64,000 nucleotides of DNA, from positions 124,001-188,000 of the forward strand of contig NZ_JAACYI010000003.1 in NCBI RefSeq assembly GCF_009996735.1, in the 5' to 3' direction. The translations under genes and the position numbers were made by a program. The stretch comes from Cellulomonas sp. APG4 (GTDB lineage: Bacteria > Actinomycetota > Actinomycetes > Actinomycetales > Cellulomonadaceae). Under the pieces are notes generated by a model. The model saw only the letters and a program-made list of their open reading frames with translations. It was not told where the DNA came from and did no database searches. Below are positions 31,163 through 39,195 of the stretch, in pieces (the stretch's first letter is position 1; each line of letters starts with the position of its first letter).

Positions 31163-31599
31163 TGACATACCACTACGACGAAGAGCTCGCCCAGCAGATG
31201 CAGCGGCCCGACATCTCTCCTGCCGAGGTCAAGCGGCTCGAGAACCGCTGCGACTACCTGCTGCAGAAGGACGCCCAGATCATCATGGAGGGCACTGCCT
31301 CGGCTCGCGCTCGGACGGCGCAGCGGGCAAACGAGGTGATCGACGAGGCGGAGACCCTCAGCTCCCAGGTCCGCGAGACCGAGCGGCGGTTGCTGAGCTA
31401 CGGCGCGACGACCGACGAGGTTCAGAAGACCCTCGCCTCGTCTCGGAAGCGCCTCCGCGAGCTGACGCAGCTCGCCGTCGACCTGCGGAAGCAGACGGCC
31501 AACCAGGACCGCATCGCGGCCGACCCCAACGCGGAGGCCGACGCGATCTTCCAGCGGTACCCGGCCCTCCAGGCCGACCGCCCCGGCCTCTACGGGTGA
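31162..31599 (+). CDS. Coiled-coil protein with RYPAL motif
   Basis: A 145-aa protein with nearly continuous amphipathic helices (AEVKRLENRCDYLLQKDAQI; RANEVIDEAETLSSQVRETE) ending in IFQRYPALQADRPGLYG. It is the third gene of a coupled RHH/coiled-coil/coiled-coil operon closed by a strong terminator. A structural or assembly-interfering role is conceivable in a satellite, but no homology was recognised. Confidence 0.6.
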   Translation: MTYHYDEELAQQMQRPDISPAEVKRLENRCDYLLQKDAQIIMEGTASARARTAQRANEVIDEAETLSSQVRETERRLLSYGATTDEVQKTLASSRKRLRELTQLAVDLRKQTANQDRIAADPNAEADAIFQRYPALQADRPGLYG

Positions 31600-31603
31600 C
31601 GTC

Positions 31604-31643
31604 GGTGAGCCCCGGCTGAGGAAGCTCTCAGTCGGGGCTCACC
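31604..31643 (+). terminator. Strong terminator of the RHH/coiled-coil operon
   Basis: GGTGAGCCCCGGCTGAG and CTCAGTCGGGGCTCACC form a 17-bp stem with one G-U pair, loop GAAGCT, followed by TTTAG. It begins five bases after the stop. Confidence 0.85.
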
Positions 31644-31691
31644 TTTAGCGCGACAAGCGAGGACAAGCCAGACCGTGGGAGGTCTACAGCA

Positions 31692-32108
31692 ATGGTAGGG
31701 AACGCTTCAGGGCTGGCACTAGGACAAGCCCCTCTTCCCATCGCTATCCGATGGGACTTTCACTTCTCGAAGGAATGGCCCGAGCCGAAGCCGTGCTGCC
31801 TGGTCTCCAAGACCGCAGCGTGTCGCGGTCTGGTGGCACTTCGGGCAGCGCTCTACAGCGCGTCGCGACACGTGCAGACCTTGACCGTCGTTCTCGACCG
31901 GATGGGTGAAGAGATAGAGCGGTACGGGGACTTCCCCTTCCTGCCACGCGAGCAGGCGCGACCCTGGCTCTTCATGGCGCTGCTCCACTCCCACGCTGGC
32001 GAGTTCAGATTCGGCCGCATGACGCGGCTTCACGAGTTCGTCGAAGTAGAGGCCGGCGAGCTCGGCCAGCTCTTCAGCCTCGACGCGTACCGAGGCGGTG
32101 AGGGCTGA
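31692..32108 (+). CDS. Hypothetical protein upstream of the primase-helicase
   Basis: A 138-aa protein, ATG 31692 with GGGAGGT upstream, overlapping the primase-helicase start by one base. It has a helical centre (LVALRAALYSASRHVQTLTV, MGEEIERYGDFPFLP) and an acidic C-terminus (LHEFVEVEAGELGQLF). No motif or family recognised; coupling suggests a replication-associated role. Confidence 0.55.
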   Translation: MVGNASGLALGQAPLPIAIRWDFHFSKEWPEPKPCCLVSKTAACRGLVALRAALYSASRHVQTLTVVLDRMGEEIERYGDFPFLPREQARPWLFMALLHSHAGEFRFGRMTRLHEFVEVEAGELGQLFSLDAYRGGEG

Positions 32109-33970
32109 TGGCTCGCGCGACGGCGATGGAGAAGGTCGCTGGCGCGCTGGATCGGCTGGGCATCGAGCACGGCGAAGACATCGGCAAGGTCCTTTGCCCC
32201 GCGCATGAGGACGTCAAGCCCTCACTGAGCGTGGCACAGGGCGAGAAGGGCGTCGTCATGGCGTGCTTCGCAGGTTGTGCGACGGAGGCTGTCGTGAAGG
32301 CCCTCGGCCTGAAGATGAGCGACCTCTATGACCGCAAGAAGGGCGAGACGAGAGTCACCGGTCGGTACGAGTACCGCTCCCCGACGAAGCCCGACCGGGT
32401 GCTCTTCACCCAAGTCCGCCGTGAAGAGAGCGGCGTCCCCGGCAAGCGCTACACCTGTACGCCGCAGGGTGCGCAGGACCGCATCCTGCGGAAGCTCGGT
32501 GCGCTCCCTCTCTACAACGAGCACCTTCTGCTTGAGCGTCCCGACGACAAGGTCTATCTGGTCGAAGGTGAGGGGAACGCCGACCGGCTCAACGCGTGGC
32601 TGCGCGAACGTGGCAAGCGCGGGGTCGCGGTGTCGCACTGCAACGGCGCAGCGAACTGGCGACCGTGCTACGCCGACCCTCTGGCTCGTCGTGACGTGGT
32701 GGTGGTCGTAGACCGCGACGAAGCTGGCGAGGACTGGGCCGCGAAGGTTGCCGCCGACGTGGCCCCCGTCGCCAAGCGCCTCCGCTTCGTGCAGTCCGCC
32801 ACGACGGGCGAGAAGGACGACGTAGTTGACCACCTGGATGCCGGGTACGGGCTCAAGGCCCTGGTGCCGTACGAGCCCGCAGATCCGCCGCGTGCGCCTA
32901 CGGGCCGACCGCGCTTCGTTGTGGTGTCTGCGGCCGACCTGGCTGCCCCTGTGCCGCCGATGGAGTGGCTGGTCAAGGGCGTCTGGCCGACGACTGGCTT
33001 CGGGGTGCTGGGCGGGGAGAAGAAGACCCTCAAGACGTACAACCTGATGCACATGGCTCTCGCCGTGGCGAGCGGCACACCGATGTTCGATCAGTTCTCC
33101 GTCCCCGCTCCACGAACCGTGCTCTACCTGCTGGGGGAAGGCGGGCAAGGTCCGTCGGCTCGTCGTCTGCAGCGCATCGCAGAGGCGATGGGTCTGCCGC
33201 TCGAAGACCTGCCGTTGTTCATGACGTTCGACCCGGCCCCGGCGGATACGCCCGAATGGCAGGACGCCGTCAGCGCGGCCCTCGACACCTTCCAGCCCGG
33301 CCTCGTGATGCTTGACCCGCTCTACGCCTTCCACCCGCACGACATCGAGGCGCAGAACCTCTACTCCCGGGGCCAGATGCTCACGGAGCTCAATGGGCTG
33401 CTGGGCCGCGAAGCTGCGTTCGTCGTGGCGGACCACTTCAAGAAGACGGGCTCCGGTGCCCTCGATCTGGACTCCATTGCCCAGGTCGGCATGAGCCAGT
33501 GGGCCGACTCGTGGATTCTCCAGCGGCACCGCTCGCCGGCTCAGGTCGAACAAGGCGACTTCTACCTCGAAGTGGAGTTCGGCTCGCGGCAATGGGGCGG
33601 ACGCACCTGGGAAGTCGACTGGCACCTGGGCGCGTTCGATGACGACACCGGCGAGCACGACGGCGTCGTGAAGTGGGACGTGCGCCCGTCGAATGGTGGC
33701 GGGGCTGGAACGGCCCGGCGTGACGCATCGAGCCAGGAGGCCAAGGCGCTCCAAATCCTCAAGGACAAGCCGGAAGGGCTGACCCGGACAGACCTACGGA
33801 AGCTCATGACCGGTCGCCAGGAGAAGCGCGAGGACGCCATCAACGCCCTGCTCGACAAGGGCTGGATCGTGCCGAACAACGTCGAGGGCAAGGACTCCTC
33901 GGGCCGCAAGCGAACGACGACGGTGCTCGTCGCGGACGTCGAGAAGATCACCGGGCACGCCGATGTGTAG
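32108..33970 (+). CDS. Primase-helicase: zinc finger, TOPRIM and RepA-like AAA ATPase
   Basis: A 620-aa replication protein. Residues 25-60 hold a zinc-finger-like segment (CPAHEDVKPSLSV, then CFAGC). The TOPRIM domain is at about 145-215, with VYLVEGEGNADRLNAW (catalytic Glu) and VVVVDRDEAGEDWA (DxD). A RecA/RepA-type ATPase starts near 300: GVLGGEKKTLKTYNL is the P-loop, with Leu where Gly is usual before KT, and LVMLDPLYAFHPHD is Walker B. A C-terminal winged helix (LTRTDLRKLMTGRQEKREDAINALLD) completes it. It resembles the replication proteins of actinobacterial phages and satellites. The repeat array immediately downstream is a candidate origin. Confidence 0.85.
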   Translation: MARATAMEKVAGALDRLGIEHGEDIGKVLCPAHEDVKPSLSVAQGEKGVVMACFAGCATEAVVKALGLKMSDLYDRKKGETRVTGRYEYRSPTKPDRVLFTQVRREESGVPGKRYTCTPQGAQDRILRKLGALPLYNEHLLLERPDDKVYLVEGEGNADRLNAWLRERGKRGVAVSHCNGAANWRPCYADPLARRDVVVVVDRDEAGEDWAAKVAADVAPVAKRLRFVQSATTGEKDDVVDHLDAGYGLKALVPYEPADPPRAPTGRPRFVVVSAADLAAPVPPMEWLVKGVWPTTGFGVLGGEKKTLKTYNLMHMALAVASGTPMFDQFSVPAPRTVLYLLGEGGQGPSARRLQRIAEAMGLPLEDLPLFMTFDPAPADTPEWQDAVSAALDTFQPGLVMLDPLYAFHPHDIEAQNLYSRGQMLTELNGLLGREAAFVVADHFKKTGSGALDLDSIAQVGMSQWADSWILQRHRSPAQVEQGDFYLEVEFGSRQWGGRTWEVDWHLGAFDDDTGEHDGVVKWDVRPSNGGGAGTARRDASSQEAKALQILKDKPEGLTRTDLRKLMTGRQEKREDAINALLDKGWIVPNNVEGKDSSGRKRTTTVLVADVEKITGHADV

Positions 33971-33986
33971 GCCCCTGCGGCGGGGA

Positions 33987-34188
33987 CCCGATGCCCCGGC
34001 GGGGCGTTGTGTGGCGGCCCGATGCCCCACATGGGACGCGGGTCCCCGGGGCGTCCGGCCGATTCTGCCTTCTACCAGGGGAAAGACCCGATGCCCCGCA
34101 TGGGCGTCCCACGGGGCGTCCGGTGCCCCTGGGCAGGCATTTGGGGGCACGCAGTGCCCCAATGCCCCAGCCCTATAGGGGCATCGGG
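33987..34188. repeat. Iteron-like array, candidate replication origin of element 1
   Basis: The 11-mer CCCGATGCCCC occurs at 33987-33997, 34018-34028 and 34087-34097, and inverted as GGGGCATCGGG at 34178-34188. Between them are partial relatives (GGGGCGTCCGG twice, AATGCCCC, GTGCCCC). The block fills the 280-bp non-coding gap after the primase-helicase gene. This arrangement is typical of iteron origins or of a cooperative operator. Confidence 0.6.
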
Positions 34189-34253
34189 TCTGGGGCGTCG
34201 GGTGCCATCGGCCCACAGAGCAGCTTCAAGCAGCAGTCGAGAGGAGAGAAGTG

Positions 34254-34556
34254 ATGAGTAGCTACGACCAGAAGAACGCCTTCGTCCTGAGAAGGGTCCT
34301 CAGGACAGAGCCCGTGTGCGGACGATGCACGGAGAGGGCAGGGGCGGACCACGACAAGTGCCTGAACCGCTCGCTCTCAGTTCTTGGAGTCGCAGAGCGG
34401 TTCACAACGGCGGACGTCGCCTGCGGGTGCCCGTGCCAGGTCCCGTCCGTGGCGGGGTCTTTCGTGCCGTCGCTCGCGGAGAACCGGCACCACGAGGCCC
34501 GGTGGGTCGAGTACGTGGCAGATCGTGAGTTCGTCGAGGAAGGGGCCGAGCGATGA
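34254..34556 (+). CDS. Small cysteine-rich protein
   Basis: A 100-aa protein; ATG 34254 follows AGGAGAG, with a GTG one codon earlier as an alternative. It contains VCGRCTERAGADHDKCLNRS and later VACGCPCQVPS, giving seven cysteines that could bind zinc. Its stop overlaps the next ATG. No family recognised. Confidence 0.55.
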   Translation: MSSYDQKNAFVLRRVLRTEPVCGRCTERAGADHDKCLNRSLSVLGVAERFTTADVACGCPCQVPSVAGSFVPSLAENRHHEARWVEYVADREFVEEGAER

Positions 34557-35134
34557 GCAAGGGGAACAGGAAGCGGCGTCAAGAGAAGGGTCTCCTGCCG
34601 TCGCCGCAGAAGTGCGCTGCTCGAAGCGTGCGGACAGGAGAGCCATGCAACAACTCACCCGTACAGGGAGCTGCGGTCTGTCGGATGCACGGCGGAGCCG
34701 CCCCACAGGTGATCGCCAAGGCCAAGGAGCGCCTCGCTCTCGCCGCCGACGACGCCGTGTCGACCCTCATCAGGATCATGACCGACGACCGCATCTCCCC
34801 GTCGGACAGGCGGCAGGCTGCCACCGCCATCCTCGACCGCGCGGGTATCGGCACCAAGTCCGAGCTCGACGTGACGGTGGCTCCCTGGGTCGGCGTTCTC
34901 GAAGGCGTGGTGGCCGAGGACGCCGACGGCCAGGAGGTCACACGCAGGCACGACTACAGCACCCGGCTCGGCACGGTGCCGGAGCTGACGAACCAGGCTT
35001 CCGCTCCCGTCGAGGACATCGTTGACGCCGAGGTGATTGACGAGCCCAGCCCTCCCGTCGTTGGTGCGGTGCCCGTCGACGCCAGGCGTTCCGACCGGCC
35101 TCGTGCTCGTGCGGCGCGGATCGTTCGCGACTAG
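34553..35134 (+). CDS. Small-terminase-like protein with CxHGG zinc motif
   Basis: A 193-aa protein. The N-terminus has CAARSVRTGEPCNNSP, then AAVCRMHGGAAPQ, a C..C..C..H zinc motif common in actinophage and satellite proteins annotated as small terminases or packaging-associated DNA-binding proteins. It is followed by a helical segment (RISPSDRRQAATAILDRAGI) of the sort found in TerS proteins. The C-terminal half is acidic and low in structure. A packaging role is inferred; a purely regulatory role is possible. Confidence 0.5.
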   Translation: MSKGNRKRRQEKGLLPSPQKCAARSVRTGEPCNNSPVQGAAVCRMHGGAAPQVIAKAKERLALAADDAVSTLIRIMTDDRISPSDRRQAATAILDRAGIGTKSELDVTVAPWVGVLEGVVAEDADGQEVTRRHDYSTRLGTVPELTNQASAPVEDIVDAEVIDEPSPPVVGAVPVDARRSDRPRARAARIVRD

Positions 35135-35136
35135 CG

Positions 35137-35158
35137 GCGCGAAGCCACCCCTTCGCGC
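35137..35158 (+). terminator. Terminator before the recombinase pair
   Basis: GCGCGAAG and CTTCGCGC form an 8-bp stem with a CCACCC loop, three bases after the small-terminase-like stop. Confidence 0.6.
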
Positions 35159-35224
35159 TGAACTTCTCGCTCGATCTTCTAGAGCCTGAGGTCATCAGGA
35201 GCCCAAGCACTACGGGAGGCCAGC

Positions 35225-36034
35225 ATGACCAGCACCACTGCCACGGGCCAGCGGCGCGGCACACGCGCTCACGGCCCCAGCGCCCGACGCACAGCGCGCA
35301 AGACCGCGCCAGCCGCCCCAGCGGCCGAGGCCGGGTCTACGACGGCTCAGCGGGTGATCGGCTACCTACGGGTGTCGACGGCCGAGCAGGCCGACAGCGG
35401 CCTCGGCGTCGCGGCTCAGCGCGCCCGCATCTCGGACGAGGCGGCACGGCAGGGTTGGGAGGTCGAGTGGATTGCCGACGAAGGCTACAGCGCCAAGAAC
35501 CTCGACCGTCCGGGCCTGCGCCTTGCGCTCGAGAAGCTGGCGCGCGGGGAGGCGAGTGCCCTCGTCAGCTCCAAGCTCGACCGGCTGAGCCGTTCCGTCG
35601 TTGACTTCTCAAACACGCTCGCTATCGCGGCGAAGCAGGGTTGGGCCGTTGTGCTCCTTGACCTCGGGGTCGACACCGGCACTCCCACAGGACGCCTTGT
35701 CGCGGGGCTCGTCGCCCAGATTGCTCAGTTCGAACGGGAGATGATCGGCAGCCGCACGAAGGACGCCCTCGCCGCTGCCAAGGCACGAGGCCAGCGCCTC
35801 GGTCGCCCCCGCGCCACACCTGACGCCGTGGTCGCCCGCGTGGTGGCCCTCAGCGCCGATCTGAGCCCTCTACAGGTGGCTCGCGCCCTCACGGCCGACG
35901 GCGTGCCCACGACGCGCGGTGCGGCTGCCTGGTCGGCCAGCAGCGTTCGCCGCATCCTGCACGGCCACGCGCTCGACCAGCTCGCCAGCACCGCATCCAC
36001 CGAACCGGACGTATCGCACGAGAGGACCGCCTGA
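35225..36034 (+). CDS. Serine recombinase (resolvase/invertase family)
   Basis: A 269-aa protein. After a basic, Ala/Pro-rich leader of about 40 residues, VIGYLRVSTAEQADSGLGV carries the catalytic Ser; ALVSSKLDRLSRSVVDF and QFEREMIGSRTKDALAAAKA complete the resolvase catalytic domain, and GRPRATPDAVVARVVAL begins a C-terminal helix-turn-helix. The size is that of small resolvases, not large phage integrases. It ends one base before the tyrosine integrase gene, so both are expected from one transcript. Confidence 0.88.
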   Translation: MTSTTATGQRRGTRAHGPSARRTARKTAPAAPAAEAGSTTAQRVIGYLRVSTAEQADSGLGVAAQRARISDEAARQGWEVEWIADEGYSAKNLDRPGLRLALEKLARGEASALVSSKLDRLSRSVVDFSNTLAIAAKQGWAVVLLDLGVDTGTPTGRLVAGLVAQIAQFEREMIGSRTKDALAAAKARGQRLGRPRATPDAVVARVVALSADLSPLQVARALTADGVPTTRGAAAWSASSVRRILHGHALDQLASTASTEPDVSHERTA

Positions 36035-36035
36035 G

Positions 36036-37259
36036 ATGGCCCGCCCCAAGGTCACCAAGACCGCCGTCAAGAACGCTCCCGGCATCCGCCGCATCACCCG
36101 GAGCTACGAGGACGGGCGCAAGGTCGAGAAGTACGAGGTTCGGGTCAAGGACGCGCTCGGCAAGGACGTGAGCCTCGGCATGTTCGCCACCCTGACCGAA
36201 GCCCGCGCGGCTCAGGTCAATGCGAAGAGCGCGCAGCAGAAGGGCAGCTTCGTCGCGCCGAGTGCCGGTAAGGCGACGTTCCTCAGCGTGGCCGAGGACT
36301 GGCTCGCGAGCCCGCAGGTCGTGCAGACCAAGCCGCGCACTCGTCGCGGGTACGAGCTGCTGGTGCACGGGCGACTCCGGCCTCTCCACGGCGTCAACGT
36401 CAACCGCCTGACGCACAAGGAGCTGAGCCGCTTCGTCGCGAGCCTCACCGCCGACGGCCTGGCACCCGCCACGGTGCGGCACGTCACGTTCGTCCTGCGG
36501 CGGGTACTCGACGAAGCCGTGAGCCAGCAGCTCGTCGCGTCGAACCCGATGGCGTCGGTCAGGCCGCCCAAGCTCCGCACCGTGCAGCCGTACGTCCTCA
36601 CCGAAGGCGACGTGGGTCGCCTCATCGACCACCTGCGCACGCACGACGACCAGCGCTGGTGGCTCCTCGTCATGTTCGCCGCCTACACCGGCTGCCGTGC
36701 CGGGGAGATCGCTGGCCTTCGAGTGAGGCACCTGAACCTCCTCAGCCGAACCGTGCGTATCGAGTCGGTCGTGCACGAGATGGGTGGGCGGCAGATCGCC
36801 GGCTCTCCGAAGACCGACGCGGGGCTCCGCACAATCAGCGGCCTGCCACGCGCGCTCTGCGACGGCCTGGGAGCGCACGTCGCCCAGCTTCGCCCGGACG
36901 ACTACGTGTTCGGCTGGCTCGACGCCGCTGGCACGTCGCACCCGTACCGCCACGCCAACTTCCTGCGGCGCGTGTTCACGCCTGCGGTCGAGGCCGTGGG
37001 CCTCCCGACCCACCGCACGAGGGGCGGCATCGGCCTCCACGACCTGCGGCACTTTCACGCCTCCCTCTGCATCGAGCGCGGCATGACCCCGGTACAGGTT
37101 GCCAAGCGCCTCGGGCACGTCAACGCGACGCTCGTCCTCCGCACCTACGCCCACGCCTGGCAGCAGGACGACAGCAAGTGGGGCGACGTGTTCGACGCGT
37201 CGTTGGCAGCCGCCCAGGAAGCTGCCTCGCCGTCGAACGTCGTGCCGCTGGCGCGGTGA
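36036..37259 (+). CDS. Tyrosine integrase of element 1
   Basis: A 407-aa site-specific recombinase. An N-terminal AP2-like arm-binding part (YEVRVKDALGKDVSLGMFAT) and SAM-like core-binding part (DWLASPQVVQTKPRTRRGYE) precede the catalytic domain. The catalytic residues are Arg in AAYTGCRAGEIAGLR, HDLRHFHAS (H-x-x-R), GHVNATLVLRTYAH with the nucleophilic Tyr. It is expected to have recombined the tRNA 3' end. The integrase is internal, with 4.3 kb of cargo between it and the tRNA-side att. Confidence 0.93.
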   Translation: MARPKVTKTAVKNAPGIRRITRSYEDGRKVEKYEVRVKDALGKDVSLGMFATLTEARAAQVNAKSAQQKGSFVAPSAGKATFLSVAEDWLASPQVVQTKPRTRRGYELLVHGRLRPLHGVNVNRLTHKELSRFVASLTADGLAPATVRHVTFVLRRVLDEAVSQQLVASNPMASVRPPKLRTVQPYVLTEGDVGRLIDHLRTHDDQRWWLLVMFAAYTGCRAGEIAGLRVRHLNLLSRTVRIESVVHEMGGRQIAGSPKTDAGLRTISGLPRALCDGLGAHVAQLRPDDYVFGWLDAAGTSHPYRHANFLRRVFTPAVEAVGLPTHRTRGGIGLHDLRHFHASLCIERGMTPVQVAKRLGHVNATLVLRTYAHAWQQDDSKWGDVFDASLAAAQEAASPSNVVPLAR

Positions 37260-37308
37260 TCTACAGCGCGCCTACCGAACGACGTGCGGCTGTGCTCGAC
37301 TCGTACTC

Positions 37309-37806
37309 GTGACCGTGCGCATCAACCGCAAGCAGATCATTGCCGCGTCCCTCGACGGCTTCGACCAGGCCCTAGAGAGGCACAAGCCAGCCCAGGGGCT
37401 TCGTCCGAGCTACATCTCCCTCGCCGAGTGCGTCTACTGGCTCGCGACGGTCGACGAGCTGCTCCGCCCGGAGGCTTGGTACGAGACCGAACGCTCGCGC
37501 CACTCTGATGGCGGGCTTCTACCTGGCCTGCGCTACGCACGGAACTTCGCGACGCACCAAGCGGTCGCCTTGGCGCAGGCTGGCCCCTCCTACCTCACGT
37601 TCCCCCTGTACGAGAGCGGCAGTCTCTATCGCACGTTCACCGAGTGGGTCGCCTTCGAAGACCTGCCCGAACCGACGAAGACCACGAAGTACACGCCCGA
37701 CCAGCAGGCCAGCTACAGGGAGCACCTGGGAGGTGAGCTCACCGTTCGTACTCTCGAACGCGCGCAGGAGTGGCTGAGAGCTGTCCGCGCGATTGCACTC
37801 GTGTAG
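37309..37806 (+). CDS. Cargo protein with RN-x3-H motif, HEPN-like candidate
   Basis: A 165-aa, mostly helical protein starting with GTG at 37309. LPGLRYARNFATHQAVAL contains R78-N79-x3-H83, the active-site pattern of HEPN ribonucleases. Upstream is the helix SLAECVYWLATVDELLR and downstream RTLERAQEWLRAVRAIAL. HEPN proteins are common toxins and effectors in anti-phage defence. The call rests on one short motif and fold guess; the protein may instead be unrelated. Less GC-biased codon use than core genes suggests recent transfer. Confidence 0.4.
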   Translation: MTVRINRKQIIAASLDGFDQALERHKPAQGLRPSYISLAECVYWLATVDELLRPEAWYETERSRHSDGGLLPGLRYARNFATHQAVALAQAGPSYLTFPLYESGSLYRTFTEWVAFEDLPEPTKTTKYTPDQQASYREHLGGELTVRTLERAQEWLRAVRAIALV

Positions 37807-37884
37807 CCGCCCGCCCTCGCCCGATCCCGACGCGCGGCCCGAAGCGCCCTGATCGCGTCGGAGAGCGCAGCTAGTCTCACTGAC

Positions 37885-38325
37885 GTGAAGGCCTGGGTCC
37901 GAAAGCCGACGACGCAGGCGGGTGCGCTCGTAGCGCTCGCCTTCGCCCTTACCCTCGCCATCGCTCTGCTCGGCGGAACCGCCGACACCCTGGTCCTGCT
38001 GCTGCTTACGCTCCTGGCTGGCGTGTTCCAGTTCTTCGGTGCGTCGAGGTTCCACAGCGCTGGTCGCGCAGACCCATCGCTCGCGAGGGCGTCCGTTCGC
38101 CGGCTCTTCAGCATGGCGGGGCGCGCATACGAGACGAGACTCTCCGTGGAGCAGTGCTACGAGACCGGCACGCCAGGCGATGCCAAGAAGCAACTCGGAG
38201 TGGTCAGCGCGCAGCTCAGCTTCATCGAGGAGGGCGCAGTGCAAGCCATCGAGGACTGGCGAGAATTTCACGACGAGGCTCTGGCGGATATAGAGGAGAA
38301 GCGCGATGACAGACACGAGGATTGA
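37885..38325 (+). CDS. Two-TM protein with cytoplasmic helical tail
   Basis: A 146-aa protein, GTG 37885. Two adjacent hydrophobic helices (AGALVALAFALTLAIALLGG; DTLVLLLLTLLAGVFQFFGA) occupy the first 55 residues, followed by about 90 residues of charged helices. The layout recalls small two-TM effectors of conflict systems such as SLATT-type proteins, but no direct match is claimed. It overlaps the next gene by 20 bp, so the two are coupled. Confidence 0.55.
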   Translation: MKAWVRKPTTQAGALVALAFALTLAIALLGGTADTLVLLLLTLLAGVFQFFGASRFHSAGRADPSLARASVRRLFSMAGRAYETRLSVEQCYETGTPGDAKKQLGVVSAQLSFIEEGAVQAIEDWREFHDEALADIEEKRDDRHED

Positions 38326-38758
38326 GGCGAAGGTCGCGCGGATCCTGACAGCGCGTGAACTGGTACTGAATCGTGGCTCCGACGCAGGCGTCGAGGTCGG
38401 TATGCGCTTCGCCATCCTCAACCGGCGCGGGAACGAGATCATCGACCCCGAGACGAAAGAGGTTCTCGGATCCGTAGAGCTACCCAAGACCTTCGTCAAG
38501 GTAATCTCCGTGGACGCCCGGCTCTGCGTCGCTCGAACCTTCCGCGAGTTCTATCACCCGGGCCAGAGAGGCGCTCTCGACTTCACGTCCTCCCTTTCCA
38601 CTCTGATGGCTTCGATCCCGGAAAGGACGGAGGTGGAGACCCTCAAGACCGACGAGACACGAATGAAGGACGAGATGGATGAGGCCGATTCCTTCGTCAA
38701 GACTGGGGATCCGGCCGTGCAGGTTATCGGCAACGAGTACGCCGGGATGCTCGGATAG
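38306..38758 (+). CDS. Partner of the two-TM protein, FlgT_C-like beta domain
   Basis: A 150-aa protein, ATG 38306. Residues 5-75 (EAKVARILTARELVLNRGSD; GVEVGMRFAIL) form an RGSxxGVxxGMxF pattern with alternating beta strands, similar to the FlgT C-terminal domain and related small barrels; the C-terminal half is acidic and helical. It overlaps the two-TM gene and is followed by a hairpin, so the pair is a self-contained unit. Function unknown. Confidence 0.5.
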   Translation: MTDTRIEAKVARILTARELVLNRGSDAGVEVGMRFAILNRRGNEIIDPETKEVLGSVELPKTFVKVISVDARLCVARTFREFYHPGQRGALDFTSSLSTLMASIPERTEVETLKTDETRMKDEMDEADSFVKTGDPAVQVIGNEYAGMLG

Positions 38759-38760
38759 CT

Positions 38761-38784
38761 CGGAGCGATTTTCCTAGATCGCCC
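38761..38784 (+). terminator. Hairpin after the two-TM operon
   Basis: GGAGCGAT pairs with ATCGCCCC (one A-C mismatch) around TTTCCTAG, directly after the stop at 38758. Confidence 0.4.
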
Positions 38785-38826
38785 CAGGCGACGCGGCTCC
38801 TCAACTTATTCGTAGCGGCTAGTCGA

Positions 38827-38848
38827 ACCTCGCGCGCGCGCGCGAGGT
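38827..38848. repeat. Alternating CG palindrome in a gene-free stretch
   Basis: A 22-bp perfect palindrome has seven CG dinucleotides in a row flanked by ACCT and AGGT. It lies in the 437-bp gap 38759-39195, which has no gene that I can support and is less GC-rich than its surroundings. The gap probably carries the promoter of the toxin-antitoxin operon; the palindrome could be an operator or a hairpin. Confidence 0.45.
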
Positions 38849-39195
38849 AGCGCACTCTGCATTGTGGCTGTATAGCCGACTACAACCTGGGTACGGCCCG
38901 AGGCAGAATCGAAATCGACGCCTCGGGTGCGGAGAAGGGTGCCCAGGACGCAGGAAAGGCGGTCGACGGGCCGGGCACGTCTCCTCAACCAACGGCCGAG
39001 GCGGTTCCGTCAGCCGGTCGAAGTGACATCGACCGCACCGTTCAGCTGCCGGGAAGGCGTCAGCCGCTCCGGCTACAGTCGAGCCGAGCCGACGGCCGAC
39101 GCCGCCCGGTCGGTAGGGTCGCCCTCAGTGCGCTCAGGTCCGCGCCCGAAGCTGCCGACACAGTTCGTAGAGCCCGATACCGAGAGGGTGGAGTC

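Noticed and set aside
29831-31168. Long leftward open frame (445 codons) across the start of element 1
   Set aside because: It runs antisense to the excisionase, RHH and coiled-coil genes, has low-quality composition, no ribosome-binding site and crosses a strong terminator.
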